In this document: one piece after another, positions 49,473 to 58,486 of the stretch | Position numbering within the stretch: position 1 is the stretch's first letter | How the letters are laid out: each line of letters opens with the position of its first letter | Assembly (NCBI GenBank): GCA_946886475.1 | Contig: CAMPIQ010000004.1 | Location: forward strand, 1 to 64,000 | Origin: an uncultured Chitinophagales bacterium | Lineage (GTDB): Bacteria > Bacteroidota > Bacteroidia > Chitinophagales > Chitinophagaceae | Length of the DNA stretch: 64,000 nt | Direction of reading: 5' to 3' | Position numbers and translations under genes: made by a program | The notes under the pieces: generated by a model | The model's input: the letters and a program-made list of their open reading frames with translations, nothing else | What the model was told of the DNA's origin: nothing | Database searches by the model: none

Positions 49473-50420
49473 ATGGAAAATATAAAGGCAGAAAAAGTGA
49501 ATGTACTGATCATAGGATCAGGCCCCGCCGGCTATACCGCAGCGGTTTATGCAGCAAGAGCTAATATGAACCCCGTGCTTTATCAGGGTATTCAGCCAGG
49601 CGGACAATTAACCATTACAACAGACGTAGAAAATTATCCCGGTTTTCCTGATGGCATTCAGGGACCTGAGCTCATGATCCATTTTGAAAAACAGGCACAA
49701 CGCATGGGGGCTGATATCCGTTTTGGACTGGCAACAAAAGTTGATTTTTCTTCCCACCCCTTTAAGGTTGAAATAGATGAGGAAAAATGGATTGAAGCCA
49801 ATTCAGTGATCATCTCAACCGGAGCCTCTGCCAAATGGCTGGGTATTGAAAGCGAACAACGACTTAACGGATATGGAGTAAGCGCCTGTGCGGTTTGCGA
49901 TGGATTTTTCTTCCGTGGTAAAGAAGTGGCTATAGTTGGTGCCGGTGATACCGCTGCTGAAGAGGCCTTATACCTATCTAAACTTTGTACCACCGTTCAT
50001 ATGCTGGTAAGAAAAGATGAGATGCGTGCCAGTAAAATTATGCAGGACAGGGTTTTGAATACGCCAAATATCAAAATCTACTGGAACACGGAAACAGATG
50101 AAATTTTAGGCGACAAAACCGTTGATGCTGTTCGCATACGTAACAACAAAACCAATGAAAAACAGGAAATTCCGGTTAAAGGATTTTTTGTTGCTATCGG
50201 CCACACACCCAATTCAGAAATATTCAAAGGCTTTATTGATATGGATGATGCAGGCTATATAAAAACCATCCCCGGTACGGCAAAAACAAATATTGAAGGT
50301 GTGTTTGCTTCAGGAGATGTTCAGGATAAGATCTACCGCCAGGCAGTAACCGCTGCAGGCAGTGGTTGTATGGCTGCCCTGGATGCGGAAAGGTTCTTGT
50401 CGGAGAAAGGATTGCATTAA
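49473..50420 (+). CDS. trxB: Thioredoxin-disulfide reductase
   Basis: 315 aa FAD enzyme that passes electrons from NADPH to thioredoxin. FAD-binding GSGPAGYTAA (15-24), redox-active CAVC (139-142), NADPH-binding GAGDTAAEEA (about 151-160), and the final GVFASGDV are all present. Length is standard. A TATTTTCG sequence 26 bases upstream (49440-49447) may be its -7 box. It is separated from folB by a repeat-rich spacer. Confidence 0.96.
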   Translation: MENIKAEKVNVLIIGSGPAGYTAAVYAARANMNPVLYQGIQPGGQLTITTDVENYPGFPDGIQGPELMIHFEKQAQRMGADIRFGLATKVDFSSHPFKVEIDEEKWIEANSVIISTGASAKWLGIESEQRLNGYGVSACAVCDGFFFRGKEVAIVGAGDTAAEEALYLSKLCTTVHMLVRKDEMRASKIMQDRVLNTPNIKIYWNTETDEILGDKTVDAVRIRNNKTNEKQEIPVKGFFVAIGHTPNSEIFKGFIDMDDAGYIKTIPGTAKTNIEGVFASGDVQDKIYRQAVTAAGSGCMAALDAERFLSEKGLH

Positions 50421-50503
50421 CCGTCCATTGCCACTAGCCCGGCTTAACTTAATAACTGATCAATCATTGCAGCCCGCCAATGGCAGGCAGCCAACAGCTT
50501 TCC
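50421..50503 (+). repeat. Repeat-rich spacer (GCC words) before folB
   Basis: Contains CCATTGCCACTAGCCCGGC and the inverted words CCGCCAATGGCAGGCAGCC and CCAACAGC in 80 bases. GCCAATGGC is itself palindromic at its ends. Similar words occur at 40321-40350 and 45931-45960, before other genes. Confidence 0.6.
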
Positions 50504-50504
50504 A

Positions 50505-50867
50505 ATGGGTTTATTTACAATAGAACTAAAATCACTTCGCTTCTTTGCTGAACATGGAATGTATCAGGAAGAAATGAAAGTGGGCAATGAATTTGAAGTT
50601 GACCTTTCCATTGTGTGCAAATCACCAAAGAAAAAGATCACTTCAATAGAACAAACCATCAATTATGTTGAGGTGTACAGGATATTGCAGGAAGAATTTG
50701 CAGTCAGAAAAAATTTACTGGAAACACTGGCAATGGAAATTGCAGAAAAGCTTCAGGCTCAGTTCCAGGAAATTGAACAGGTTTCAATAAGTATACGCAA
50801 GCTGAATCCACCAATTACCAATTTTTCAGGTTCTGTTGCTATAACCTACAGTAAGAAATTTAAATAA
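50505..50867 (+). CDS. folB: Dihydroneopterin aldolase
   Basis: 120 aa. Converts 7,8-dihydroneopterin to 6-hydroxymethyl-dihydropterin in folate synthesis. The family pattern is visible: the helix INYVEVYRI (46-54), LETLAMEIAEKL (65-76) and the catalytic Lys in SIRKLNPPI. Length is standard. Its last 8 bases overlap the convergent MATE gene stop. No other folate genes are adjacent except a 5-formyl-THF cyclo-ligase 2.8 kb away. Confidence 0.93.
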   Translation: MGLFTIELKSLRFFAEHGMYQEEMKVGNEFEVDLSIVCKSPKKKITSIEQTINYVEVYRILQEEFAVRKNLLETLAMEIAEKLQAQFQEIEQVSISIRKLNPPITNFSGSVAITYSKKFK

Positions 50868-52203
50868 CTGTGTACTTCCATCTTCCTTTTCTGATATAGT
50901 ACCAGGAACATCCGAATAAAACTGACCAGTACAGTAATTCAGCGAGCCAGCCATATAAAATGGACAGTTGTTTTACTTCAAGTACAAAGAACACGTAGCT
51001 GCAATAAAAGATAATAGCAGCTATCTCAATCAAAAAAGTGATCCTGCTGTTTCCCGTACCGGTTACTGCATTGAGCCATACGGTTCCTACAGATAATATT
51101 AACATGGCAAAGGCTATGGCCCTCAACACGGGTACTCCTGTTTCAATGAACAGAGATTCATTTCTGAATAAACCAAGGTATACATGAGGAAAGAGGTTTA
51201 AAACAATACATACGATCAATCCAATACCCAGACTTAATTTCGAGATCTTCCAAACGAGGCCCATTACTTCCTCTTTTCTTCCCTGGCCTATTACATTACT
51301 TACCATGGTATTGGTGGTGGCAGCAAGCGCCCAGAAAAAGGTCCCGAAAAATCCGAATACGGCACGCATGGTGGTGGATACGGCCAGTCCGGTTTGTGTG
51401 GCATTTCTTGCTACAAGCATATAGAAGAAGAACCAGGCCAGTATGCTGGCTGCATGCTGAAAGATGAGGGGACCGGATATCTTCAGGATCAAATTCGAAC
51501 GTTCTTTATCAAATCTGAAGTCTTTGAATAAAGAAAATCTCCTGGCAATACCTTTTGCTTTAATTACAAGGTAGATCACAAACATTCCTGTGAATTCAGC
51601 AATAATGGAAGCAACGGCTGCACCATTAAATCCCATTTCCGGAAATCCCAACGCACCAAAGATCAATACCCAGTCGAAGAAAATGTTGGCCGCCGTTTCC
51701 GCAAGGGTTCCTGCAATTAATAATTTACTTCTGTTGATGCTCACCAGCAGCGCATTCCTTAGCTGGTAAATATAAAGGAATGGAAGCCCCAGTATGCGTA
51801 TGTTCAGAAAATCCACTGACTGGCTGGCCTGCGTATCATTCAGATACATCCGAAGAATGACAGGGGCTATAAAAAAAGTGATCAGAATGCCAATGGCAGA
51901 AATAACCATGGCAATGAACACACCCTGTGAAAAAAGTTTTCCAATGTCTTCCGGCCTGTTTTGTCCGGCACGTCTTGACATCAGCGTTTGTAGTCCATTA
52001 TTCAGTCCAAAACCAATACCGGCAAAAACCAGGTAATAAACACCGGTGATAGATGCAATGGCCAGTGATTGTTCACTATGATGGCCGAGAAAAATATTAT
52101 TGATGATCAGATTTAGCTGGGGTACAAGCAAAGCCAGCGCAATGGGCAATGCTATTTTCCATATCTGTCCATAAGAAACTTCAACCTTTAGGTGGTCTGA
52201 CAT
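50860..52203 (-). CDS. MATE-family efflux transporter
   Basis: 447 aa with about 12 membrane helices, the MATE multidrug/toxin exporter family. The pair of duplicated six-helix halves is visible, with the family region PQLNLIINNIFLGH near the N-terminus. I start at ATG 52203 (MSDHLKVEV); a TTG 15 bases upstream is an unlikely start. Substrates are probably organic cations or drugs, driven by Na+ or H+. It lies on the minus strand between plus-strand genes, divergent from DUF3822. Confidence 0.92.
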   Translation of the reverse strand: MSDHLKVEVSYGQIWKIALPIALALLVPQLNLIINNIFLGHHSEQSLAIASITGVYYLVFAGIGFGLNNGLQTLMSRRAGQNRPEDIGKLFSQGVFIAMVISAIGILITFFIAPVILRMYLNDTQASQSVDFLNIRILGLPFLYIYQLRNALLVSINRSKLLIAGTLAETAANIFFDWVLIFGALGFPEMGFNGAAVASIIAEFTGMFVIYLVIKAKGIARRFSLFKDFRFDKERSNLILKISGPLIFQHAASILAWFFFYMLVARNATQTGLAVSTTMRAVFGFFGTFFWALAATTNTMVSNVIGQGRKEEVMGLVWKISKLSLGIGLIVCIVLNLFPHVYLGLFRNESLFIETGVPVLRAIAFAMLILSVGTVWLNAVTGTGNSRITFLIEIAAIIFYCSYVFFVLEVKQLSILYGWLAELLYWSVLFGCSWYYIRKGRWKYTVI

Positions 52204-52340
52204 TTGAAAAGGATGCAAGCTAATGAAAAAGCACCTGGTCCCGTCAATTGTACCTGTTACCCGGTGGATTTAGTTTATTTAGCGGCACAATTTCATCCCA
52301 TATATTCATCTAATTAAGCGAATCCTTTAATTTGCACCTG

Positions 52341-53132
52341 ATGAAAACAGTATTTACACTGGGAGATGCAAGGAACAATGCGGAAACCCTGATAATGGAA
52401 ATAGGCCCTGATTACTGTTGTTATGCTTTTCTTGATACCCAGGCAAAATCATTTGACCTCATCAGGTATATTGTTTTTGATGAGATGGAAGCAGGGCAAA
52501 AGATCAACCATATACTTAGCCAGCTGGATGGGAATTTTGAGCGGGTAAAAATATGCAGTGCTCATGTACAGGCCATGATCACACCGCAGCACCTGTTCAA
52601 AGGAGATTATACGATGCTGGAACGGGTATTTGACCATTCCGGGCAACAATTAAATGACCGTATCAATGAATGGCAGGTTGCTACGCTTTATTCAATGCCT
52701 TCTTCCATATATGATAAGTTATTATCTAAATTCCCATTGGCTGAATTCTGTCATTCCTATACGCCTGCATTAAAGATATATAACGGATTTGTAGCACCCG
52801 ACCAGGTGGATATCCATTTTACAACCAGCAACTTCAGGGTTATAGTAAAAAAAGAGGGAGGCTTACAACTCGCTCAGACCTATGCCTACAAAACACCGCT
52901 TGATGTGGTATACTATCTCCTTAAGATATTTTATGAGTTCGGGCTGAACCAGTCTGAGGCCTTTCTGATCGTTTCCGGACTGGTGGAACAGGATTCTGCT
53001 TTATATAATGAGCTTCATCATTACTTCGCCAACCTTCATTTTGCACAGGCGCCTCCATATGCCATTCCCGGTGATGCCTATCCGCATTATTATTTCACCT
53101 CACTTTATAACCTGGCTTCATGCGTATCATAA
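52341..53132 (+). CDS. DUF3822 family protein
   Basis: 263 aa, starting at ATG 52341 (MKTVFTLGDARNN); an in-frame TTG nine bases earlier is unlikely. The fold is alpha+beta and looks like an actin/hexokinase-like ASKHA remnant. DUF3822 is common in Bacteroidota and often precedes rsmD, as here, where the two overlap by 13 bases (translational coupling). No catalytic motif is evident. A role in rRNA modification or assembly with RsmD is inferred only from conserved context. Confidence 0.85.
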   Translation: MKTVFTLGDARNNAETLIMEIGPDYCCYAFLDTQAKSFDLIRYIVFDEMEAGQKINHILSQLDGNFERVKICSAHVQAMITPQHLFKGDYTMLERVFDHSGQQLNDRINEWQVATLYSMPSSIYDKLLSKFPLAEFCHSYTPALKIYNGFVAPDQVDIHFTTSNFRVIVKKEGGLQLAQTYAYKTPLDVVYYLLKIFYEFGLNQSEAFLIVSGLVEQDSALYNELHHYFANLHFAQAPPYAIPGDAYPHYYFTSLYNLASCVS

Positions 53133-53662
53133 GCGGATCTCTGGGTGGAAGAAGAATACATCCGCCGGCTAAAATGCCTTATACAAGGCCTACAACAGAT
53201 ATAGCTAAAGAGGGCTTGTTTAATATTCTGCAGAACCAGCTTGATTTTGAGGAACTCATTACGCTTGATCTTTTTGGAGGCACCGGCAGCATTAGTTATG
53301 AACTTGCTTCCCGTGGCGTACCAGATCTCACCATTGTTGAAAAGGATGACAGGATGTTTGCTTTTATAAAAAAAACAGCTGCTGAATTAGGACTGAAAAA
53401 TTTCAAGGTAGTGAAGTCAGATGTGTTTCGATACATTGAACAATGTACGCAACAGTATGACTTTATTTTTGCTGGTCCTCCTTATGCCCTTCAAACCATT
53501 GATGACCTTCCGAAACTCATCTTCGAAAAAAAATTATTAAAAGAAGGAGGCAGGTTTGTACTTGAGCACACACCACGGAATCATTATGAAAACTTTCCTT
53601 TTTTCAGGTCGGCAAGACATTATGGAACTACTATTTTTTCAACTTTTATTAATGAACCCTGA
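53120..53662 (+). CDS. rsmD: 16S rRNA (guanine966-N2)-methyltransferase
   Basis: 180 aa SAM-dependent methyltransferase. The N-terminal RIISGSLGGRRI and the R-P-T-T-D motif are as in RsmD, and the SAM site is LDLFGGTGS (49-57). The catalytic motif IV, usually D-P-P-Y/F, reads G-P-P-Y (FAGPPYAL, codon GGT). The Asp-to-Gly change is unexpected and may weaken activity. The start overlaps DUF3822 by 13 bases; the next gene follows 5 bases later. Confidence 0.9.
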   Translation: MRIISGSLGGRRIHPPAKMPYTRPTTDIAKEGLFNILQNQLDFEELITLDLFGGTGSISYELASRGVPDLTIVEKDDRMFAFIKKTAAELGLKNFKVVKSDVFRYIEQCTQQYDFIFAGPPYALQTIDDLPKLIFEKKLLKEGGRFVLEHTPRNHYENFPFFRSARHYGTTIFSTFINEP

Positions 53663-53667
53663 CCAAC

Positions 53668-54237
53668 ATGCTGAAACAGGAAGCAAGAAATATTTTCCGC
53701 AGGAAAAGAGACGAGATCAGCATTGCCGATAAAGTGAAATGGGACGATCTCCTGCTGATCCAATTTCAATCCCTTAACATCCCTTTTATAGATTATGTGC
53801 TGAGTTTTTATCCCATCGAGCAAAACAATGAGGTTAATACCTTTCTCATTACCGGATACCTTCATTTCAAAAATCCAGGGCTTACCATCTGCTATCCTAA
53901 ATCCGGCCGGGAAGATAACAGTATGAAAGCCATTATTTGTAATGCAGACAGCATTTTTGAAGCCAATGCCTGGAACATTCCCGAACCGGTTGATACTGAA
54001 GTTGCCGGTGCGGAACTACTGGACCTTGTTATCATTCCCATGCTTGCATTTGATAAAAAGGGAAACAGGGTGGGTTATGGTAAAGGATATTTTGACCGTT
54101 ACCTGAAGCAATGCAGGGAAGATTGCATTAAGATAGGCTTTTCGTATTTTGATCCGGTTGATTCAGTTGATGACGCCAGTGATTTTGATGTACCTTTAGA
54201 TCTTTGTATCACCCCGCAACGGACATATGTTTTCTAA
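53668..54237 (+). CDS. 5-formyltetrahydrofolate cyclo-ligase
   Basis: 189 aa. ATP-dependent conversion of 5-formyl-THF to 5,10-methenyl-THF. The family motif GYGKGYFDRYL (130-140) lies near the C-terminus, and R-x-x-I-S near the start. It is 5 bases downstream of rsmD and overlaps lpxK by 11 bases, so DUF3822-rsmD-cyclo-ligase-lpxK-rnr behaves as one transcription unit. Confidence 0.92.
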   Translation: MLKQEARNIFRRKRDEISIADKVKWDDLLLIQFQSLNIPFIDYVLSFYPIEQNNEVNTFLITGYLHFKNPGLTICYPKSGREDNSMKAIICNADSIFEANAWNIPEPVDTEVAGAELLDLVIIPMLAFDKKGNRVGYGKGYFDRYLKQCREDCIKIGFSYFDPVDSVDDASDFDVPLDLCITPQRTYVF

Positions 54238-55300
54238 TTGGTTCCTGAAATCCTTCCGCGTTCTCTTGCTACCCTTCGCAATTCTCTTCTGGTTAGTGAT
54301 CCTCATCCGCAACTGGATGTATGAAAAAAATATTCTCAAGTCCACAACCTTTGGTCTTCCGTTGATATGCGTAGGGAATTTATCGGTAGGGGGCACAGGA
54401 AAATCGCCCATGGTAGAATACCTGGTGCGGCACCTGAAGAACCGTTTTAAGGTAGCCACGCTGAGCAGGGGGTATAAAAGAAAGACCAAAGGATACGCAC
54501 TGGCCAATCCACACACTACGGCTATAGATATCGGTGACGAACCTATGCAATTTCACCAGAAATTTCCTGATGTTCCGGTTGCTGTGGGAGAAGAAAGGAT
54601 CGTAGCCATAGCACAATTACTTCATGACAAACCTACAACAGAGGTGATCATTCTGGATGATGCCTTTCAGCATCGTTCTATCCAGGCCGGCTTCAACATT
54701 CTACTCACTGAATATTCAAATTTATTTACCAGGGATTTTTTCCTCCCCACCGGCGATCTGCGCGACCTGCGGAGCAGTTACAAAAGAGCACAGCTGATTG
54801 TAGTAACCAAGTGCAATCCTGAACTAACCGGGCAGGAAAGGGAGGCTATAATAAAAGAGATCAGGCCGTTGCCCGGCCAAAAGATATTTTTTACCTGCAT
54901 ATCTTATGGCATGCCTTATCATATTACCCGTCACGACTTTAAATTGATAGATGACAATACTGAAGTACTTTTAATAACAGGTATTGCCAATCCAAAACCC
55001 CTTAAAAATTACCTGGAGCAAAAGATCGAAGAATATGATATGATGCATTACAACGACCATCATATTTTTTCAATAGACGACTGGAAAGAAATAAAAAAAA
55101 GATTTGCAGGATTAGAATCCGAAAAGAAAATAATACTTACAACTGAAAAGGATGCCATGCGTTTACTTAAATTCAGGCAGGAAATGGATGGCATGCCTTT
55201 TTATGTGGTTCCTATTGAACATAAATTTCTATTTCAACAGGAAAATGCATTTAATAACGAAGTGATTAGTTTCATACAAAATTTTAAAAAACCCTCTTAA
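54227..55300 (+). CDS. lpxK: Tetraacyldisaccharide 4'-kinase
   Basis: 357 aa. Phosphorylates the 4' position of the lipid A precursor. A single N-terminal membrane helix (about 10-29) anchors it; the P-loop is VGGTGKS (54-60) and the Walker B-like DDAFQHR lies at about 146-152. The N-terminus overlaps the cyclo-ligase gene by 11 bases. It indicates this organism makes lipid A. Confidence 0.95.
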   Translation: MFSNWFLKSFRVLLLPFAILFWLVILIRNWMYEKNILKSTTFGLPLICVGNLSVGGTGKSPMVEYLVRHLKNRFKVATLSRGYKRKTKGYALANPHTTAIDIGDEPMQFHQKFPDVPVAVGEERIVAIAQLLHDKPTTEVIILDDAFQHRSIQAGFNILLTEYSNLFTRDFFLPTGDLRDLRSSYKRAQLIVVTKCNPELTGQEREAIIKEIRPLPGQKIFFTCISYGMPYHITRHDFKLIDDNTEVLLITGIANPKPLKNYLEQKIEEYDMMHYNDHHIFSIDDWKEIKKRFAGLESEKKIILTTEKDAMRLLKFRQEMDGMPFYVVPIEHKFLFQQENAFNNEVISFIQNFKKPS

Positions 55301-55302
55301 CC

Positions 55303-57324
55303 ATGGGAAGGAAAAATTCAAAGAAACCAGGCAGGAAAAAACAAAAGAATTTTGATGAATATAAGGGCAGGCTTGAGATTACCAGGGCAGGTATGGGTTT
55401 CGTGGTAGTACAGGGATTAGAGACCGATATCCTTGTAAGACCTAACGATTTCAATACGGCTTTACATGGTGACATGGTAAGGGTGGAAGTGAATCCTGAG
55501 AGAAGCGGCAAACGAATGCAGGGTGTTGTAATAGAAGTAATAGAAAGAAAACAACTTGACTTTATCGGCAGGATAGAGATGAGCAAAGGTTTTGCATTTG
55601 CCATCATCGAAGGCGAAAAGAAAATGCCTGATATTTTCATACCCCAATCTGGTTTTAATGGTGCGGTGCACAATGACCGTGTGGTAGTAAGGATCAGGGA
55701 ATGGGAAATGGATACTAAAAAACGGCCTGTTGGGGAAGTGGTGAACATCCTTAATCCAGAAGACGCCAACGATATTGCCATGAAAGAGATCATTCTTGAA
55801 AACGGATTTCCTATTGGTTTCGCTGATGATGTTCTTGAAGAAACAGCTCGCATTCCGGATCTGATCTCAGAAGAAGAAATTCAAAAGCGGAGAGACTTCC
55901 GGGGTATACTCACTTTTACCATAGATCCAATTGATGCCAAGGATTTTGATGATGCACTTTCCATCAGGGTACTCAAAAATGGCAACTATGAGATAGGTGT
56001 TCATATTGCAGATGTCAGCCATTTTGTTGTACCCGGTACCGCGCTCGATGAATCAGCTTATGAAAAAGCCACATCAGTTTATCTCCCCGACCGCGTGAAT
56101 CCCATGCTTCCTGAGCATATTTCCAATGTGCTTTGCTCTTTAAGACCACATGAGGACAAACTCACTTTTTCCGCAGTTTTTCAAATGACGCCTAAGGGCC
56201 AGGTAAAACAGCACTGGATAGGGCGAACCATTATCCACTCCAATCACAGGTTTACCTATGAAGAAGTGCAGGAGATCATTGAAAAAGAGGATGGCTTGTA
56301 CCTGGATGAAATCTTATTGCTGAATAATATTGCTCAAAGACTGCGGAAAAAAAGATTTGATTCGGGCGCTATTAATTTTTCAAGCACAGAGGTAAGATTC
56401 AAACTGGATGAAAAGGGAAAACCCATTGGTATAGTAGTTAAGGAAAGCAAAGAATCGCACCAGCTGATAGAAGAATTTATGCTACTGGCCAATAAATATG
56501 TGGCAGAAAATGTTTCAAAGATCGAGGTCAATAAAAAGCCGGTACCTTTTGCTTACCGCGTTCATGACCTGCCCTCAGAAGAAAAGCTCCTTCCATTCAT
56601 GGCATTTGCTAAAAAATTCGGTCATAAATTTGATACCTCTTCGCCAGAGAAAACTGCAGCATCATTCAACCAGATGTTGAGAGATGTACAGGGAAAACCG
56701 GAGCAGCATGTACTTGAACAACTGGGCATCCGTACCATGGCAAAAGCCATTTATACAACTGAGAATATTGGCCATTATGGATTAGGCTTTGAACACTATT
56801 GTCATTTTACTTCTCCCATCAGAAGGTATCCGGATATCATAGTGCACCGGGTGCTTGAGCAGGTATTGAATAAGAATATCAGGCCGGATAAAAAGATGGA
56901 TCAGAAATGTAAACATTGCAGCGAAAGAGAAAGAGCGGCAATGGATGCAGAACGTGCGGCCAATAAGTACAAGCAGGTTGAATACATGAAAGATTTTCTG
57001 GGAGAAGAATTTGAAGGCGTGATAAGCGGTGTTTCTGCATTTGGTTTCTGGGTGGAGACCATTGATCATAAATGCGAAGGCATGGTAAGTATAGCCAGTT
57101 TGTCCGATTATGATGAATTCAGGCTGGTAGATACGGACTACAGTCTTGTGGGCATGCGCAGCGGAAGAAAATTCAGGATGGGAGATAAAGTAACTATCAA
57201 AGTGATAGCAGCCAACCTGGAAAAAAGACAATTGGATTATGAATGGGTGTTAACCGCTACCCTTGAAGAACATGAAGAGATCAGGGTGAAGCCGAAAACA
57301 AAAAAGAAAAAGAGTCAGGGGTAG
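55303..57324 (+). CDS. rnr: Ribonuclease R (RNB family 3'-5' exoribonuclease)
   Basis: 673 aa. Cold-shock domains at the N-terminus, RNB catalytic domain at about 195-520 with the metal-binding cluster TIDPIDAKDFDDAL (D208, D214, D216, D217, matching the E. coli spacing), and one S1 domain at about 568-655. Shorter than E. coli RNase R (813 aa), because the N-terminal and C-terminal extensions are reduced; the C-terminus keeps a basic tail (KPKTKKKKSQG). Degrades structured RNA. Starts 2 bases after lpxK. Confidence 0.95.
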   Translation: MGRKNSKKPGRKKQKNFDEYKGRLEITRAGMGFVVVQGLETDILVRPNDFNTALHGDMVRVEVNPERSGKRMQGVVIEVIERKQLDFIGRIEMSKGFAFAIIEGEKKMPDIFIPQSGFNGAVHNDRVVVRIREWEMDTKKRPVGEVVNILNPEDANDIAMKEIILENGFPIGFADDVLEETARIPDLISEEEIQKRRDFRGILTFTIDPIDAKDFDDALSIRVLKNGNYEIGVHIADVSHFVVPGTALDESAYEKATSVYLPDRVNPMLPEHISNVLCSLRPHEDKLTFSAVFQMTPKGQVKQHWIGRTIIHSNHRFTYEEVQEIIEKEDGLYLDEILLLNNIAQRLRKKRFDSGAINFSSTEVRFKLDEKGKPIGIVVKESKESHQLIEEFMLLANKYVAENVSKIEVNKKPVPFAYRVHDLPSEEKLLPFMAFAKKFGHKFDTSSPEKTAASFNQMLRDVQGKPEQHVLEQLGIRTMAKAIYTTENIGHYGLGFEHYCHFTSPIRRYPDIIVHRVLEQVLNKNIRPDKKMDQKCKHCSERERAAMDAERAANKYKQVEYMKDFLGEEFEGVISGVSAFGFWVETIDHKCEGMVSIASLSDYDEFRLVDTDYSLVGMRSGRKFRMGDKVTIKVIAANLEKRQLDYEWVLTATLEEHEEIRVKPKTKKKKSQG

Positions 57325-57333
57325 ATGGGAGAT

Positions 57334-57446
57334 TGAGTTATGAGCTGTGAGCTGTGAGGCTGGTCGTTTCATTTTAATATACTTTATTAAACAAATAAAT
57401 AAAGCGCTCGCAGGTCATGGCTCCTGGCTTATGGCTCGCAGCTTTT
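57334..57446 (+). repeat. GAGCTGTGAG and GGCT-word spacer repeats
   Basis: Words TATGAGCTGTGAGCTGTGAGG (57339 on) and CATGGCTCCTGGCTTATGGC (57416-57435), between rnr and the polyprenyl synthase gene. Same word style as the other spacers. Confidence 0.6.
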
Positions 57447-57463
57447 TTCTTACCTTTCGTCCC

Positions 57464-58429
57464 ATGCATACGTTTGAGCATTTATCGCAATTATTTGCTG
57501 AAAGATTTTCACTTGTAAATTTTCCTGAAAAACCGGCTTCCCTTTACGATCCCAATCGTTATTTTTTACAACTGGGTGGAAAAAGGATACGACCCGTGCT
57601 TTGCCTGATGGCCAATGAACTGTTTGATGATATTTCAAAAGATGCCTGGCAGGTGGCCAATGCTATAGAGCTGTTTCACAATTTTACCCTGGTTCATGAC
57701 GATATCATGGACAAGGCTCCATTAAGAAGAGGCATGCCCACGGTGCATGAAAAATATGGTGAAAGTACCGCCCTTCTTTCAGGCGATGTGATGCTGGTAA
57801 CAGCTTATGATCACCTCATCAGGATCTCAGGTAAATATGTATTTACCATCGTGAATATTTTTAATAAAACCGCCAGACAGGTGTGTGAAGGCCAGCAAAT
57901 GGATATGGATTTTGAACAACAGACAGAGGTTGATTTTAACGCTTATGAGGAAATGATCAGTCTGAAAACATCCGTTTTACTTGCAGCCAGTTTGAAAATG
58001 GGTGCTGTGCTTGGAGGAGCAGGTGAACGCAACCAGCATCTTATTTATGAATTTGGAAGAAAGCTGGGACTGGCTTTCCAGGTGCAGGATGATTACCTGG
58101 ATGCTTTTGGAGATCCTGATAAATTTGGTAAGCAGGTGGGCGGCGATATCAAATCCAATAAAAAAACATTTTTATTGATACATGCCTTGTCAGCCGCATC
58201 GGGTTCGCAAAAGGAAAAATTGCAAACCTTACTAAAGGGCCATGATGAAAAAAAGGTGGATGAAGTATTGAATATCTACCGGGCATCGGGGGTAGATGAT
58301 TGGGCCGGCCGTCTTAAAATAAAATACCTGAATGAAGCTATGGCACATCTTGAAGATGTAGCGGTGTTATCTAAAAGGAAAGAACATTTAAAACAGCTTG
58401 CACAATATCTTTTACAAAGAGATTTTTAA
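57464..58429 (+). CDS. Polyprenyl diphosphate synthase
   Basis: 321 aa. Two aspartate-rich motifs, DDIMD (79-83) and DDYLD (209-213), mark a trans-isoprenyl diphosphate synthase; GGKRIRP lies at 38-44. I start at ATG 57464 (MHTFEHLSQL); a longer frame adds 39 residues over repeat-rich DNA. A TACCTTTC sequence at 57451-57458 may be a -7 box only 5 bases upstream of the ATG. Likely makes a C40-C50 chain for menaquinone or undecaprenyl-like lipids; chain length is not fixed by motifs alone. Confidence 0.92.
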   Translation: MHTFEHLSQLFAERFSLVNFPEKPASLYDPNRYFLQLGGKRIRPVLCLMANELFDDISKDAWQVANAIELFHNFTLVHDDIMDKAPLRRGMPTVHEKYGESTALLSGDVMLVTAYDHLIRISGKYVFTIVNIFNKTARQVCEGQQMDMDFEQQTEVDFNAYEEMISLKTSVLLAASLKMGAVLGGAGERNQHLIYEFGRKLGLAFQVQDDYLDAFGDPDKFGKQVGGDIKSNKKTFLLIHALSAASGSQKEKLQTLLKGHDEKKVDEVLNIYRASGVDDWAGRLKIKYLNEAMAHLEDVAVLSKRKEHLKQLAQYLLQRDF

Positions 58430-58486
58430 AAGAAAGATCAAACTCAAAAGATATTTTCTATTTTCCAAGATCAAAACCAACTATTC

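Noticed and set aside
57347..57463. Upstream extension of polyprenyl synthase
   Set aside because: Encodes sequence from the word-repeat spacer, not conserved protein.
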